The notes below the pieces were generated by a model. The model worked only from the letters and a program-made list of their open reading frames with translations. It was not told the DNA's origin and did not search any database. Below are positions 35,545 to 44,051 of a stretch of DNA of 64,000 bases, one piece after another; the stretch's first letter is position 1; the number at the start of each line of letters is the position of its first letter. The stretch comes from Chryseobacterium flavum (GTDB lineage: Bacteria > Bacteroidota > Bacteroidia > Flavobacteriales > Weeksellaceae). The position numbers and the translations under genes were made by a program. The DNA is taken from assembly GCF_003385595.1 (NCBI RefSeq), contig NZ_QNUE01000010.1:62001-126000 (forward strand), in the 5' to 3' direction.

Positions 35545-35742
35545 TTTAAAACCACAAAAGGCATAAAGAATTTTATTTAAACACTTTAGTCACTTAAGTA
35601 AGATTGAAATTAATAATGCAGAAAAGATCACATAAGAAAATCAAAGATTTTCAAGAAACTTAGGTATACTTTTATTATTTATTAAGTTTGGCTTAAAAAA
35701 ACTTAAGTGTTTAAAAACTTTTGTGCCTTTTATGGTTAAAAA
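35545..35742. repeat. MITE-like long imperfect inverted repeat
   Basis: The left arm (about 35545-35592, containing CCACAAAAGGCATAAAG and TTTAAACACTT) is matched in inverted orientation by the right arm (about 35698-35742, containing AAGTGTTTAAA and TTTGTGCCTTTTATGG) over roughly 45 bases with few differences. The inner part is AT-rich and partly self-complementary. Transcribed, it would fold into a long hairpin. No transposase is present, so it is a non-autonomous or structural repeat. Confidence 0.6.
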
Positions 35743-35874
35743 AAATAATCAATCTAAAAGGTTAGAACGTCATATTATCCAGTGTCAATTTTATCGAAGA
35801 TAAAATCCTCGCGCCTTAAAACACATTATTTTGGTCCTTATTTGCGCCTTTGCGTTTTCCAACTAATAAAATAA

Positions 35875-37389
35875 TCAGCTTATCAACCCTTTCACATTTT
35901 TAGTAAAAACTTCAATTCCTTTATTCATTTCTTCAACATTCAAATCCCCAAAACCCAGACGCATTGCCGTAAGATCTTTATTCTGATACAACAGTGTTTT
36001 AGGAATAAAAAGATTATCCCTTGTACAATTCCGGCTCAGCTGCATCAGATTCAATGGAATATTCCATTCCAGCCATATGGCCAGCCCTCCGGAAGGTTTT
36101 TGAAAAGAGATAAAATCACCCAGATTCTCTTCCAGCAACAAAGAAAAATAATCACGTCTTTCCTGGTAGACTTTTAAAGATTTCTTTAGATAACGGTTGA
36201 TTTCACCTTCTGCAATCATCTCTCCAAGCGCTCTTTCCATGAGAATATCTCCCTGACGGTCGATTATTCCCAGATATTTACGCATTTCTGTCATTAAATT
36301 CTCAGGAGCCACAATAAACCCTGTCCTGAATCCCGGAGCCAGAGACTTTCCAAAAGAACCGATGTAGATCACCATTCCGTTGGTATCAGCGCTGGCTAAG
36401 GGAAGAATCGGACTTTTATCATAATGAAATTCATAATCATAATCGTCTTCCAGAATAATAAATCCGTATTCATTAGCCAGTTCCAGCAACTCAAAACGTC
36501 TTTGAGCACTCAATGCAACTGTAGTAGGATAGTGGTGATGCGGCGTAAGGTAAAGCATCCGTATATTCTGCTTTTTACAGGCTTCACGGACATTTTCTAC
36601 TATAATTCCTTCTTCATCAATGGGAATCGAAACAATGTCAACACCAGCTTTCATAAAGATCATATTAACTGAAAAGTAGCTCAAAGCTCCTACTAATACG
36701 GTATCACCTTTGGAAAGAAGAATCTCGGAAACAATATAAATACTCATTTCCGTACTTCGGGTGATCAGCAGATTGTTCTTGGAAATAGGAAGCCCCCGGG
36801 AAAGGTTCAGGTATTGGGATAAATGTTCTTTAAAAAATTCACTCCCGTCATGATTATAATGTCCAAAAGCTTTCTGGCTGGATTTGCGTTTCAGGATAGA
36901 ACTGTAAAACCGTGAATGCTGTCCGATTTGCGTCAAGCGGATATCCGGTACCCCATCATTAAAGACATATTCACAATTGGAATGCTCAAAAGGATTATCT
37001 AAAATATTAGATGTTTTAAATGAAAAACCAGTCGAAACAGGGTAGTTCTGAAGGTTATTTTGCTTAAAATCATTCAATTTAACGGGTTTTTCCTGATCCT
37101 TTCCAATGACAAATGTACCTTTATTCGGAAAACTCTCCGTCCAGCCCTGGGCTGATAATTCATCGTATACGGCAACTGCTGTATTCCTGTGGATCTCCAG
37201 CATTTCACTGAACGTTCTTGTTCCCGGAAGCTTGGTTCCGAAAGGCAAAAATCCCCGCTGAATTGCATTGATCAGCTGATTAGCGATCTGTAAATAGATA
37301 GATGTTTCTGATTTTCTATCAATTTTTATAAAACTTTCGTAAGGAATCTTAACCGGACTATCCATAATATCAAAACTGGCACCATACAA
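35875..37389 (-). CDS. MocR/GabR-type regulator (GntR HTH fused to aminotransferase domain)
   Basis: The 504-residue protein has an N-terminal winged helix of the GntR family (about 25-90; NQLINAIQRGFLPFGTKLPGTRTFSEMLEIHRNTAVAVYDEL in outline) and a class I aminotransferase-like domain with the PLP lysine in GSFGKSLAPGFRTGF. Such regulators sense PLP or amino compounds. It is divergent from the biotin operon with a gap of only about 42-66 bases, so control of that operon or autoregulation is plausible. Two starts are possible: 37389, or 37365, which would leave more room for the divergent promoter. Confidence 0.9.
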   Translation of the reverse strand: MYGASFDIMDSPVKIPYESFIKIDRKSETSIYLQIANQLINAIQRGFLPFGTKLPGTRTFSEMLEIHRNTAVAVYDELSAQGWTESFPNKGTFVIGKDQEKPVKLNDFKQNNLQNYPVSTGFSFKTSNILDNPFEHSNCEYVFNDGVPDIRLTQIGQHSRFYSSILKRKSSQKAFGHYNHDGSEFFKEHLSQYLNLSRGLPISKNNLLITRSTEMSIYIVSEILLSKGDTVLVGALSYFSVNMIFMKAGVDIVSIPIDEEGIIVENVREACKKQNIRMLYLTPHHHYPTTVALSAQRRFELLELANEYGFIILEDDYDYEFHYDKSPILPLASADTNGMVIYIGSFGKSLAPGFRTGFIVAPENLMTEMRKYLGIIDRQGDILMERALGEMIAEGEINRYLKKSLKVYQERRDYFSLLLEENLGDFISFQKPSGGLAIWLEWNIPLNLMQLSRNCTRDNLFIPKTLLYQNKDLTAMRLGFGDLNVEEMNKGIEVFTKNVKGLIS

Positions 37390-37405
37390 CCATCCGGCAA
37401 TATAC

Positions 37406-37413
37406 TACTTTTG
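37406..37413 (+). promoter_or_regulatory. -7 box of the biotin operon promoter
   Basis: TACTTTTG matches TAnnTTTG and lies 18 bases before the ATG of the first operon gene. No good TTG is visible about 20 bases upstream, where the MocR start region lies, suggesting that an activator may help. Confidence 0.5.
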
Positions 37414-37431
37414 ACATCAAAATAAAAATCT

Positions 37432-38055
37432 ATGGAATTTCATCATCTGTTAAAAAGAATTGTACAGGACGGAAGTACCCATGCCAAATGGCTCAATACA
37501 CTTTCTTTCATGGAAAATGCCGGTGCAAAAAAGATATCAAAATGTGAACATCCAACATTGGTTTCTCAGATCCAGCTGAAACATGCTGCCGAAGAGCACC
37601 GCCACGCTTATTATCTGAAAAAACAGATCGGTAAAATAAACCCTGAACTCTGCAAAACATACGAAAGGTCAGAGCTTCTGGCACCTATAGCAACAAGCCA
37701 ATATCTTCACTCATTAGATATTAAAGCATGCCGCTATCTTCAGAAAGCTTTTAATCTTAATAAAACAGATATTAAATATGCTGCCTATCTGTTCGTAACC
37801 TATGCTATTGAGGTTCGGGCAGATGAACTTTATCCGGTTTATCAGCAGGCGCTTACTGAAGCCTCTTCTAAAATTATGGTGAAATCTATTATTCTTGAAG
37901 AAGAAGGTCATTTAGAAGAAATGATTCATCAGCTCAATGAGTTTTCACCAGACTGGAAACACCATGCAGATCATATTCTGGACATAGAAAAAGAACTGCA
38001 TAAAGAGTGGATTAATGCGATTACAGAAGAAGTAGCTCAATTAAATTATGCTTAG
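37432..38055 (+). CDS. Ferritin-like diiron protein, first gene of the biotin operon
   Basis: The 207-residue all-helical protein shows a full carboxylate-bridged diiron ligand pattern over four helices: a Glu in FMENAG (E28), ExxH in AAEEHRHAYY (E55, H58), a Glu in AIEVRADELY (E127) and ExxH in LEEEGHLEEM (E157, H160). This is the ligand set of ferritin-like oxygenases and rubrerythrin-type proteins. It overlaps bioF by 8 bases and leads bioF-bioD-bioB-bioA. No BioC, BioH, BioI, BioW or BioZ is encoded nearby, so it may supply pimeloyl-ACP by oxidative acyl cleavage or support another oxygen-dependent step. That role is inference; the fold and ligands are visible. Confidence 0.8.
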   Translation: MEFHHLLKRIVQDGSTHAKWLNTLSFMENAGAKKISKCEHPTLVSQIQLKHAAEEHRHAYYLKKQIGKINPELCKTYERSELLAPIATSQYLHSLDIKACRYLQKAFNLNKTDIKYAAYLFVTYAIEVRADELYPVYQQALTEASSKIMVKSIILEEEGHLEEMIHQLNEFSPDWKHHADHILDIEKELHKEWINAITEEVAQLNYA

Positions 38056-39157
38056 CAATACTTCCCGTTTTCAGGAATATCTTGATAAACGAAAAGAGAA
38101 GGGAACCTTAAGAAGTTTAAGGCTTCAATCCGATGGAATTGATTTTTATTCCAATGATTATCTGGGGTTTGCAAAAAGTAAAGACCTTCAACAATTACTG
38201 CTGCAAAAGATTATGGATAATCCTCAACTGCTTTCGGGAAGCACAGGTTCAAGGTTAATTAGCGGAAACAGTGATATTGCAGTTTCCGTGGAAAATGAGA
38301 TTGCGCAGAAACATCATTTTGAATCGGCATTGCTTTTCCCATCCGGATACAATGCCAACCTGGCTTTGTTTTCAACGCTTCCCAGCCGTCATGATATCGT
38401 TATTGTTGATGAACAGATTCATCGGTCTGTACATGATGCGTATAAGCTTTCGAATGCTAAAAAACTGAAATTTAAGCATAATGACACTGAAGACCTTGAA
38501 AATATTTTGAAAAGACAGCAGGGACATTGTTATATCGCGATCGAAAGTTTGTACTCGATGGAAGGAGATTTTGCTCCAATTCATGAAATCGCTGGACTTG
38601 CCAGTAAGTATAAAGCTTCTTTGATTGTTGATGAAGCCCACGCCTTCGGAGTTTTTGGATATGGATTGATTGAAAAATATCAGTTGCATGATCAGGTTTC
38701 AGCAGCAGTTATCACTTACGGAAAAGCTCTTGGAAGCCACGGAGCAGCAATTCTTTGTAATGAAACGGTGAAATCTTATCTGATCAATTTTGCCAGTCCG
38801 TTCATTTATACCACATCAGCACAGGATTTTCAATGGATGAGTATAAAGACTGGATATGAATTTTTGGATCAAAACCATGAACCGACAATCCAGCTTCAAA
38901 ATAATATCAAAACTTTCCGAAGCCAAAATTTACCGTCTCCATCCGCAGAAACAAGTCCTGTTCAGGCTATTGTGATCCCGGATAACCAAAGACTGAAAGA
39001 ATTACAGGACATTTTATCTGAAGAAGGATTTTTAACCTATGCCATATACAGTCCTACAGTAAAAGAAGGAAGCGAAAGACTGAGAATATGTCTCCACAGC
39101 TTTAATACAGAAGAGGAAATTATGAAACTAACAGGAATTATTAAAGAATTTGTTTAA
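38048..39157 (+). CDS. bioF: 8-amino-7-oxononanoate synthase
   Basis: The 369-residue alpha-oxoamine synthase joins pimeloyl-ACP (or -CoA) and alanine to give KAPA. Visible features are GSTGSRLISGNSDI, the PLP-stacking region LVDEAHAFGVFGYG and the Schiff-base lysine in TYGKALGSHGAAIL. It is slightly shorter than E. coli BioF (384) but complete. It overlaps the diiron gene by 8 bases. A 61-base gap precedes bioD. Confidence 0.93.
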   Translation: MLSNTSRFQEYLDKRKEKGTLRSLRLQSDGIDFYSNDYLGFAKSKDLQQLLLQKIMDNPQLLSGSTGSRLISGNSDIAVSVENEIAQKHHFESALLFPSGYNANLALFSTLPSRHDIVIVDEQIHRSVHDAYKLSNAKKLKFKHNDTEDLENILKRQQGHCYIAIESLYSMEGDFAPIHEIAGLASKYKASLIVDEAHAFGVFGYGLIEKYQLHDQVSAAVITYGKALGSHGAAILCNETVKSYLINFASPFIYTTSAQDFQWMSIKTGYEFLDQNHEPTIQLQNNIKTFRSQNLPSPSAETSPVQAIVIPDNQRLKELQDILSEEGFLTYAIYSPTVKEGSERLRICLHSFNTEEEIMKLTGIIKEFV

Positions 39158-39218
39158 AACAAAAAATAAACTTTCAAAACCCCTGAACACGAATCCCGAA
39201 CCCCGAATCCAAAAAAAC

Positions 39219-39833
39219 ATGAAATTATTTATAACAGGAATAGGAACCGAAATAGGAAAAACAGTGTGCTCTGCTGTTTTGGTTCAGCATTTTAAAGCAG
39301 AATACTGGAAACCCATACAGTCTGGTGATCTGCATTATACAGACAGCCATAAAATTGAAGCATGGACAGATACCAACGTCTGCCATCCGGAAACTTACCG
39401 TTTACAGCTGGCAGCATCACCACATCAATCTGCAAGAGAAGAAAATATCACCATCAATCTGAATGATTTTCAACTCCCCAAAACAGCAAATCCACTGATT
39501 GTAGAAGGAGCCGGAGGCCTTATGGTACCGATTTCAGACACAATATTTATGATCGATCTGATTGAGGAACTAAACCTTCCCGCAGCATTGGTTGTAAGAA
39601 ACTATCTGGGCTGCATCAATCACAGCTTACTTTCAATCTTAGCCTTACAACAGAGGGAAATACCATTGCAATATCTAATTCTTAACGGAGATTTCCCGGA
39701 AGATACAGAAAGAGTGATCTGCAGTTTTATCGAAAAAGAAACAAAAATTATAAAGATTCCGGAAATCAATACTACTGATAAGGAATCTATACAACTTGCT
39801 GTAAAGCAATTAACAATAACAAAAATAGGATAA
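39219..39833 (+). CDS. bioD: Dethiobiotin synthetase
   Basis: The 204-residue P-loop carboxylase-amidase has the nucleotide motif [22 protein letters not shown] and the [12 protein letters not shown] loop typical of BioD. It closes the ureido ring of DAPA using ATP and CO2. The ATG at 39219 gives the expected start [11 protein letters not shown]; a longer frame to 39150 only adds unrelated residues. Its stop overlaps the bioB start by one base (TAATG), so the two are coupled. Confidence 0.93.
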   Translation: MKLFITGIGTEIGKTVCSAVLVQHFKAEYWKPIQSGDLHYTDSHKIEAWTDTNVCHPETYRLQLAASPHQSAREENITINLNDFQLPKTANPLIVEGAGGLMVPISDTIFMIDLIEELNLPAALVVRNYLGCINHSLLSILALQQREIPLQYLILNGDFPEDTERVICSFIEKETKIIKIPEINTTDKESIQLAVKQLTITKIG

Positions 39834-40816
39834 TGGATACAAAAACAACATTGAGAAACGACTGGACCAAAGAGGAAATCGAAGAAATTTATCACCTTCC
39901 TTTAATGGAACTGATTTATAAGGCAGCAACCGTACACCGGGAATGGCATGATCCTTCTGAAGTGCAAATCTCTACTTTATTATCCATCAAAACCGGTGGA
40001 TGCCCTGAAGACTGCTCCTACTGCGGACAGGCAGCCCGTTATCACACCAACATCAAAGTACAGGCTTTATTACCTACAGAAACGGTAATTGCCCATGCAC
40101 AGAAAGCAAAAGATTCCGGATCTTCAAGATTCTGTATGGCAGCAGCATGGCGTGAAGTTCGTAATAACCGTGATTTTGACCGGGTGATTGACATGGTAAA
40201 AGGGGTAAACGAACTAGGGCTGGAAGTTTGCTGTACACTGGGTATGCTTACCGAAGAACAGGCCATCAGACTTCAGGAAGCTGGATTATATGCTTATAAT
40301 CACAACCTTGATACTTCTGAGCAGTATTATGAGGAGATCATCTCTACCAGAACTTTTGACAACAGAATCAATACGATCAACAATGTAAGAAAAGCAGGAA
40401 TTACAGTATGCTCCGGAGGAATCATCGGACTTGGTGAAACTCACAAAGACAGAATTTCAATGCTTCTGACGCTGGCAACAATGCCAAAACATCCGGAATC
40501 TGTTCCTATCAATGCATTGGCAAGGGTAGAAGGAACACCATTGGCTGATAATGAAAAAGTAGACACCTGGGAAATGGTAAGAATGATCGCTACGGCAAGA
40601 ATCGTAATGCCATCTTCTATGGTAAGATTAAGTGCAGGACGTATAGAAATGTCTGAAACAGAACAGGCATGGTGCTTTATGGCAGGAGCCAATTCCATTT
40701 TCACGGGAGAAAGAGAAACCTTATTGGTAACGCCTAATCCGGGAGTTTCTGAAGATATGCAGATGTTGCAGACATTAGGATTGAAACCTATGATGAAAAA
40801 AGAAACCTGTTGTTAG
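39833..40816 (+). CDS. bioB: Biotin synthase
   Basis: The 327-residue radical-SAM enzyme has the 4Fe-4S motif CPEDCSYC (C57, C61, C64), [25 protein letters not shown] and the arginine and cysteines associated with the second 2Fe-2S cluster, including C-C-T-L and V-C-S-G-G. It inserts sulfur into dethiobiotin. It overlaps bioD by one base and precedes bioA by 7 bases. Confidence 0.96.
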   Translation: MDTKTTLRNDWTKEEIEEIYHLPLMELIYKAATVHREWHDPSEVQISTLLSIKTGGCPEDCSYCGQAARYHTNIKVQALLPTETVIAHAQKAKDSGSSRFCMAAAWREVRNNRDFDRVIDMVKGVNELGLEVCCTLGMLTEEQAIRLQEAGLYAYNHNLDTSEQYYEEIISTRTFDNRINTINNVRKAGITVCSGGIIGLGETHKDRISMLLTLATMPKHPESVPINALARVEGTPLADNEKVDTWEMVRMIATARIVMPSSMVRLSAGRIEMSETEQAWCFMAGANSIFTGERETLLVTPNPGVSEDMQMLQTLGLKPMMKKETCC

Positions 40817-40823
40817 ATCAAAA

Positions 40824-42116
40824 ATGAATACAATAACAAAAGAAATCAGTCTGCAGGAGAGAGATAAAGCAGTCAACTGGCATCCGTATACGCAGATGAA
40901 AACAGCTGATGATGCCATTCCTATTGTAAAAGGAAAAGGGATTTATCTGTATGATACCGAAGGAAAAAAATATCTGGATGTTGTTTCATCATGGTGGGTA
41001 ACATTGCACGGCCATTCTCATCCTTATATTGCTCAACGTGTTTTTGAACAATTAAATACTTTAGAGCAGGTTATTTTTGCAGGATTTACCCATGAGCCGG
41101 CAGTACAGTTTTCAGAAAATCTGCTGAAACTTCTGCCTGATAGCCAGGAAAAGGTCTTTTATTCGGATAATGGCTCTACCGCAGTAGAAGTTGCTTTGAA
41201 AATGTGTATTCAATATGCATACAATAAAGAGAAAAAGAAGACGAAGATTTTGGCTTTTAAAAATGCGTATCACGGAGATACCTTCGGAGCCATGTCTGTA
41301 AGCGGAAAAAGCTTCTGGACAAAACCTTTTGAAAGCATGCTGTTTGAAGTTGTTTTTATAGATACACCCAATGCAGAAAATCTTGAAAATCTGCAGCAAC
41401 AGATTAAAGAACTGGCCGGTGAAGTCGCTTGTTTTATCTATGAGCCATTAGTTCAGGGGGCTGCCGGAATGCTGATGTATAAAGCTGAAGACCTAAGCCA
41501 GCTGATGAATTTCTGCAGGGAAGAAGGTATTCTTATGATTCAGGATGAAGTTTTTACAGGATTCGGAAGGACAGGAAAACTTTTCGCAGCAGATTATCTT
41601 ACAGAAAAGCCGGATATCATGTGTTTTTCAAAAGGATTGACAGGAGGAACCATGCCCATGGGAATCACTACCTGTTCCAATGACATCTATGATGCTTTCC
41701 TTTCTGAAGACCGTTATAAAACCTTATTTCACGGGCATTCGTTTACAGCCAATCCTTTAGCCTGTACCGCGGCTCTTGCCAGTATGGAATTACTATTGAC
41801 AAATGAAACTCAAATGAATATCAACCGCATCACTCATCAACATTCAGAGTTTGTGAAAGCACTTGCTTTACATCCTCGTGTAGAAAAGGTTCGTCAGATC
41901 GGAACTATTTTAGCGTTCGATTTCAAAACCGGGAATGGTACTTCTTATTTCAATGAAATAGGGAAGAAGCTTTACAATGAATTCTTACAGAGAGGGATTA
42001 TCATGAGGCCGTTGGGAAATGTAATATATCTGGTTCCGCCATATTGTATTACTTCCGAAGAATTGGATTTTGTCTATCAGAATATAATAGAAATTCTTGA
42101 TACCTTCAGGGATTAA
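40824..42116 (+). CDS. bioA: Adenosylmethionine-8-amino-7-oxononanoate aminotransferase
   Basis: The 430-residue class III aminotransferase converts KAPA to DAPA, with S-adenosylmethionine as usual donor. It contains NWHPYTQM near the N terminus (WHPYTQ is diagnostic of BioA), SSWWVTLHGHSHP, NAYHGDTFGAMSVSG, the PLP lysine in CFSKGLTGGTMPMG, and HGHSFTANPLAC. It is the last biotin gene and overlaps the convergent HxlR gene by 11 bases at the 3' ends. Confidence 0.95.
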   Translation: MNTITKEISLQERDKAVNWHPYTQMKTADDAIPIVKGKGIYLYDTEGKKYLDVVSSWWVTLHGHSHPYIAQRVFEQLNTLEQVIFAGFTHEPAVQFSENLLKLLPDSQEKVFYSDNGSTAVEVALKMCIQYAYNKEKKKTKILAFKNAYHGDTFGAMSVSGKSFWTKPFESMLFEVVFIDTPNAENLENLQQQIKELAGEVACFIYEPLVQGAAGMLMYKAEDLSQLMNFCREEGILMIQDEVFTGFGRTGKLFAADYLTEKPDIMCFSKGLTGGTMPMGITTCSNDIYDAFLSEDRYKTLFHGHSFTANPLACTAALASMELLLTNETQMNINRITHQHSEFVKALALHPRVEKVRQIGTILAFDFKTGNGTSYFNEIGKKLYNEFLQRGIIMRPLGNVIYLVPPYCITSEELDFVYQNIIEILDTFRD

Positions 42117-42423
42117 GGTCATTTCCCCAATTATGCAGTGCATTAAGGATTGGTCCTAATTTTCTAGCTCTGTCTGTCAGGGTATAATAAACTTCCGGAG
42201 GAAAATTATAAACTTCAATCCGTTGAATAATATCATTTTCCTCCAATTGTTTCAGTTGTTCAGAAAGAACCTTTTTTGAAACCCTGGGCATCTGTCTCCA
42301 GAGTTCCACAAAACGCACTTTATCTTCTTCAAAAAGACAGGAAAGGATCAGCGGTTTCCATTTGCCGGATAAAATATCAAGACTGCGGCGGAGTCCACAG
42401 TTTTTAAACTCTTCAAAATTCAT
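42106..42423 (-). CDS. HxlR-family transcriptional regulator
   Basis: The 105-residue winged-helix protein matches HxlR: CGLRRSLDILSGKWKPLILS, RQMPRVSKKVLSEQLKQLEE and VEYTLT-like VYYTLTDRARKL. The N-terminal Cys (C9) is the position that senses reactive carbonyls or oxidants in some members. It is divergent from an MBL-fold hydrolase, and an inverted repeat lies between them (42443-42461). Its 3' end overlaps bioA, so it can interfere with the end of that transcript. Confidence 0.92.
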   Translation of the reverse strand: MNFEEFKNCGLRRSLDILSGKWKPLILSCLFEEDKVRFVELWRQMPRVSKKVLSEQLKQLEENDIIQRIEVYNFPPEVYYTLTDRARKLGPILNALHNWGNDLNP

Positions 42424-42442
42424 CAGTTACTTTAATGTATAT

Positions 42443-42461
42443 GGTTAACCTTTTGGTAACC
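42443..42461. promoter_or_regulatory. Inverted repeat, probable HxlR operator
   Basis: GGTTAACC (42443-42450) and GGTAACC (42455-42461) flank TTTT, with outer arms GGTTA and TAACC. It lies 20 bases before the HxlR ATG and within the divergent promoter region, the usual place for a site controlling both genes. Confidence 0.55.
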
Positions 42462-42513
42462 TTCGATTATCTTTCGCTGTTTTAGCAATAGCTTTGAAGA
42501 CAAATTTAAACAA

Positions 42514-43278
42514 ATGAAACTACAATTATGGCGCAATGCAACATTAGTGTTAAAGGTTAATGGTATTCAGATTCTTGTTGATCCTATGTTGGGAAAAAAG
42601 GGATCATTAGGTATATTTCCAATGACAGATAATGAATTAGCAAATCCTTTGGTAGATCTACCTTTTGATAAAGAAGAATTAAAGAAAAAGCTAGAAAGAG
42701 TAGACGCAGTTGCTGTAACCCACCTTCATCCTGATCATTGGGATGCTGCTGCTATTGAACTCCTGGACAAGAATATTCCGGTCATCTGTTCCGATGTTAT
42801 TTCAGGACAGATTGCAGAACAAGGCTTTACCAATATCATCGTTCTGAAGGATCAGCTTCAATGGAATACTATTGAAATATCCAAAACCAAAGGCCGGCAT
42901 GGAACCGGAGAAATCGGAGAGAAAATGGGAATCGTGAATGGTTTTGTTTTTAAAAAAGACAATAAATCCGTATACATCGCAGGAGACACGATCTGGTATG
43001 ATGAAATTGCTGCAGAAATTGACAAACATCAGCCACAGCACATCATTGTAGCGGGTGGAGCTGCTACTTTTTCCGTAGGAGATCCTATTATTATGACCAG
43101 TGAAGACATCGTAAAAGTATGTGAATCTGCTCCGGAATCTACTGTTTGGGTAACGCATCTGGAAGCCCTAAGCCACTGCAGGGAAGACAGAAAATTTATT
43201 CAGAAAAAGATCCATGAAAACGGAATAGCGGGAAGATGTTTTATACTTAATGATGGTGAAGAGGTAAGCCTGAAATAG
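42514..43278 (+). CDS. MBL-fold hydrolase (UlaG-like)
   Basis: The 254-residue metallo-beta-lactamase fold protein has VTHLHPDHWDAAAIEL (HxHxDH), a further His in KGRHGTGEIG, the Asp in YIAGDTIWYDEI and the terminal His in VTHLEALSHCRED. This resembles UlaG-type and related cytosolic hydrolases; the substrate is unknown. It is divergent from the HxlR regulator and probably the gene it controls. Confidence 0.85.
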   Translation: MKLQLWRNATLVLKVNGIQILVDPMLGKKGSLGIFPMTDNELANPLVDLPFDKEELKKKLERVDAVAVTHLHPDHWDAAAIELLDKNIPVICSDVISGQIAEQGFTNIIVLKDQLQWNTIEISKTKGRHGTGEIGEKMGIVNGFVFKKDNKSVYIAGDTIWYDEIAAEIDKHQPQHIIVAGGAATFSVGDPIIMTSEDIVKVCESAPESTVWVTHLEALSHCREDRKFIQKKIHENGIAGRCFILNDGEEVSLK

Positions 43279-43340
43279 ATATGAACAAATAACAGGGAGT
43301 TATGGCTTATTTTTTGAATATCCCCTGATAAATAATTTTT

Positions 43341-44048
43341 ATGCTGTCAGTTTTTCTCTTAAATCTTGATTGGAAAGAATTATTATTGGGTCACGAAGAA
43401 TGGTCTTTTCTTTTAGAGATCATTCTTCGTACCATAATTATGTTCCTGGCTATTATCATCGGACTTAGAATTTTAGGTAAAAGAGGTGTAAAACAACTCT
43501 CAATCTTTGAATTGGTAGTCATAATCGGTCTGGGGTCGGCAGCAGGAGATCCGATGTTTAATAAGGATGTCGGAATTATTTCATCCCTTATTGTTTTTAT
43601 TGTTATTATTCTCCTGTATTCCATTGTGACCCATTTTATCGGAAAAAGTAAAGATTTTGAAAATTTGGTTGAAGGGAAGTCCATCTGCCTGATAGAAAAT
43701 GGCGAATTCTCCATTAAAAACTTTCAGAAAGAAAATCTGGGGAGTGACGAATTCTTTGCAGAGCTCAGGCTAAAAGGAGTTTCACAGCTAGGGCAGGTTG
43801 AAATGGCTATAGAAGAAATATCAGGAGAGATCAGTGTATTCTTTTTCGAAGATGAATCTGTAAAATATGGCCTTCCTATTATGCCGGACTCATTAAATAA
43901 TCCGTTAAAACATATTCATGAGGAAAGACATTATTCTTGTACATTCTGCGGATATACAGAACATAAAAAAACGGGTAATGCCGGATGCTGCCCCAATTGC
44001 CAAAAAGAAGAATGGGTAGCATCCAGCAATAAAAGACGGGTGACCTGA
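43341..44048 (+). CDS. DUF421 (YetF-like) membrane protein with a C-terminal zinc ribbon
   Basis: The 235-residue protein has three membrane spans in its first 95 residues, then the DUF421 cytosolic domain (FENLVEGKSICLIENGEF, EFFAELRLKGVSQLGQVE). The end carries CTFCGYTEHKKTGNAGCCPNC, two CxxC knuckles forming a likely zinc ribbon, which is not part of the basic YetF fold. YetF-family proteins have poorly known roles in membranes. It is 62 bases after the MBL gene and may be separate. Confidence 0.85.
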   Translation: MLSVFLLNLDWKELLLGHEEWSFLLEIILRTIIMFLAIIIGLRILGKRGVKQLSIFELVVIIGLGSAAGDPMFNKDVGIISSLIVFIVIILLYSIVTHFIGKSKDFENLVEGKSICLIENGEFSIKNFQKENLGSDEFFAELRLKGVSQLGQVEMAIEEISGEISVFFFEDESVKYGLPIMPDSLNNPLKHIHEERHYSCTFCGYTEHKKTGNAGCCPNCQKEEWVASSNKRRVT

Positions 44049-44051
44049 CCT

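Larger units (their letters stand above)
35514..35874. other. Intergenic region with terminator and long inverted repeat
   Basis: This 361-base gap between the convergent siderophore operon and the MocR gene contains a terminator (35515-35538) and a roughly 200-bp imperfect inverted repeat (35545-35742). After that come GCGCCTT words at about 35811 and 35844, which look like fragments of a similar repeat. No coding frame is supported. Confidence 0.65.

Noticed and set aside
35545..35742. Insertion sequence
   Set aside because: Inverted arms are present but there is no transposase frame and no clear target duplication could be assigned.
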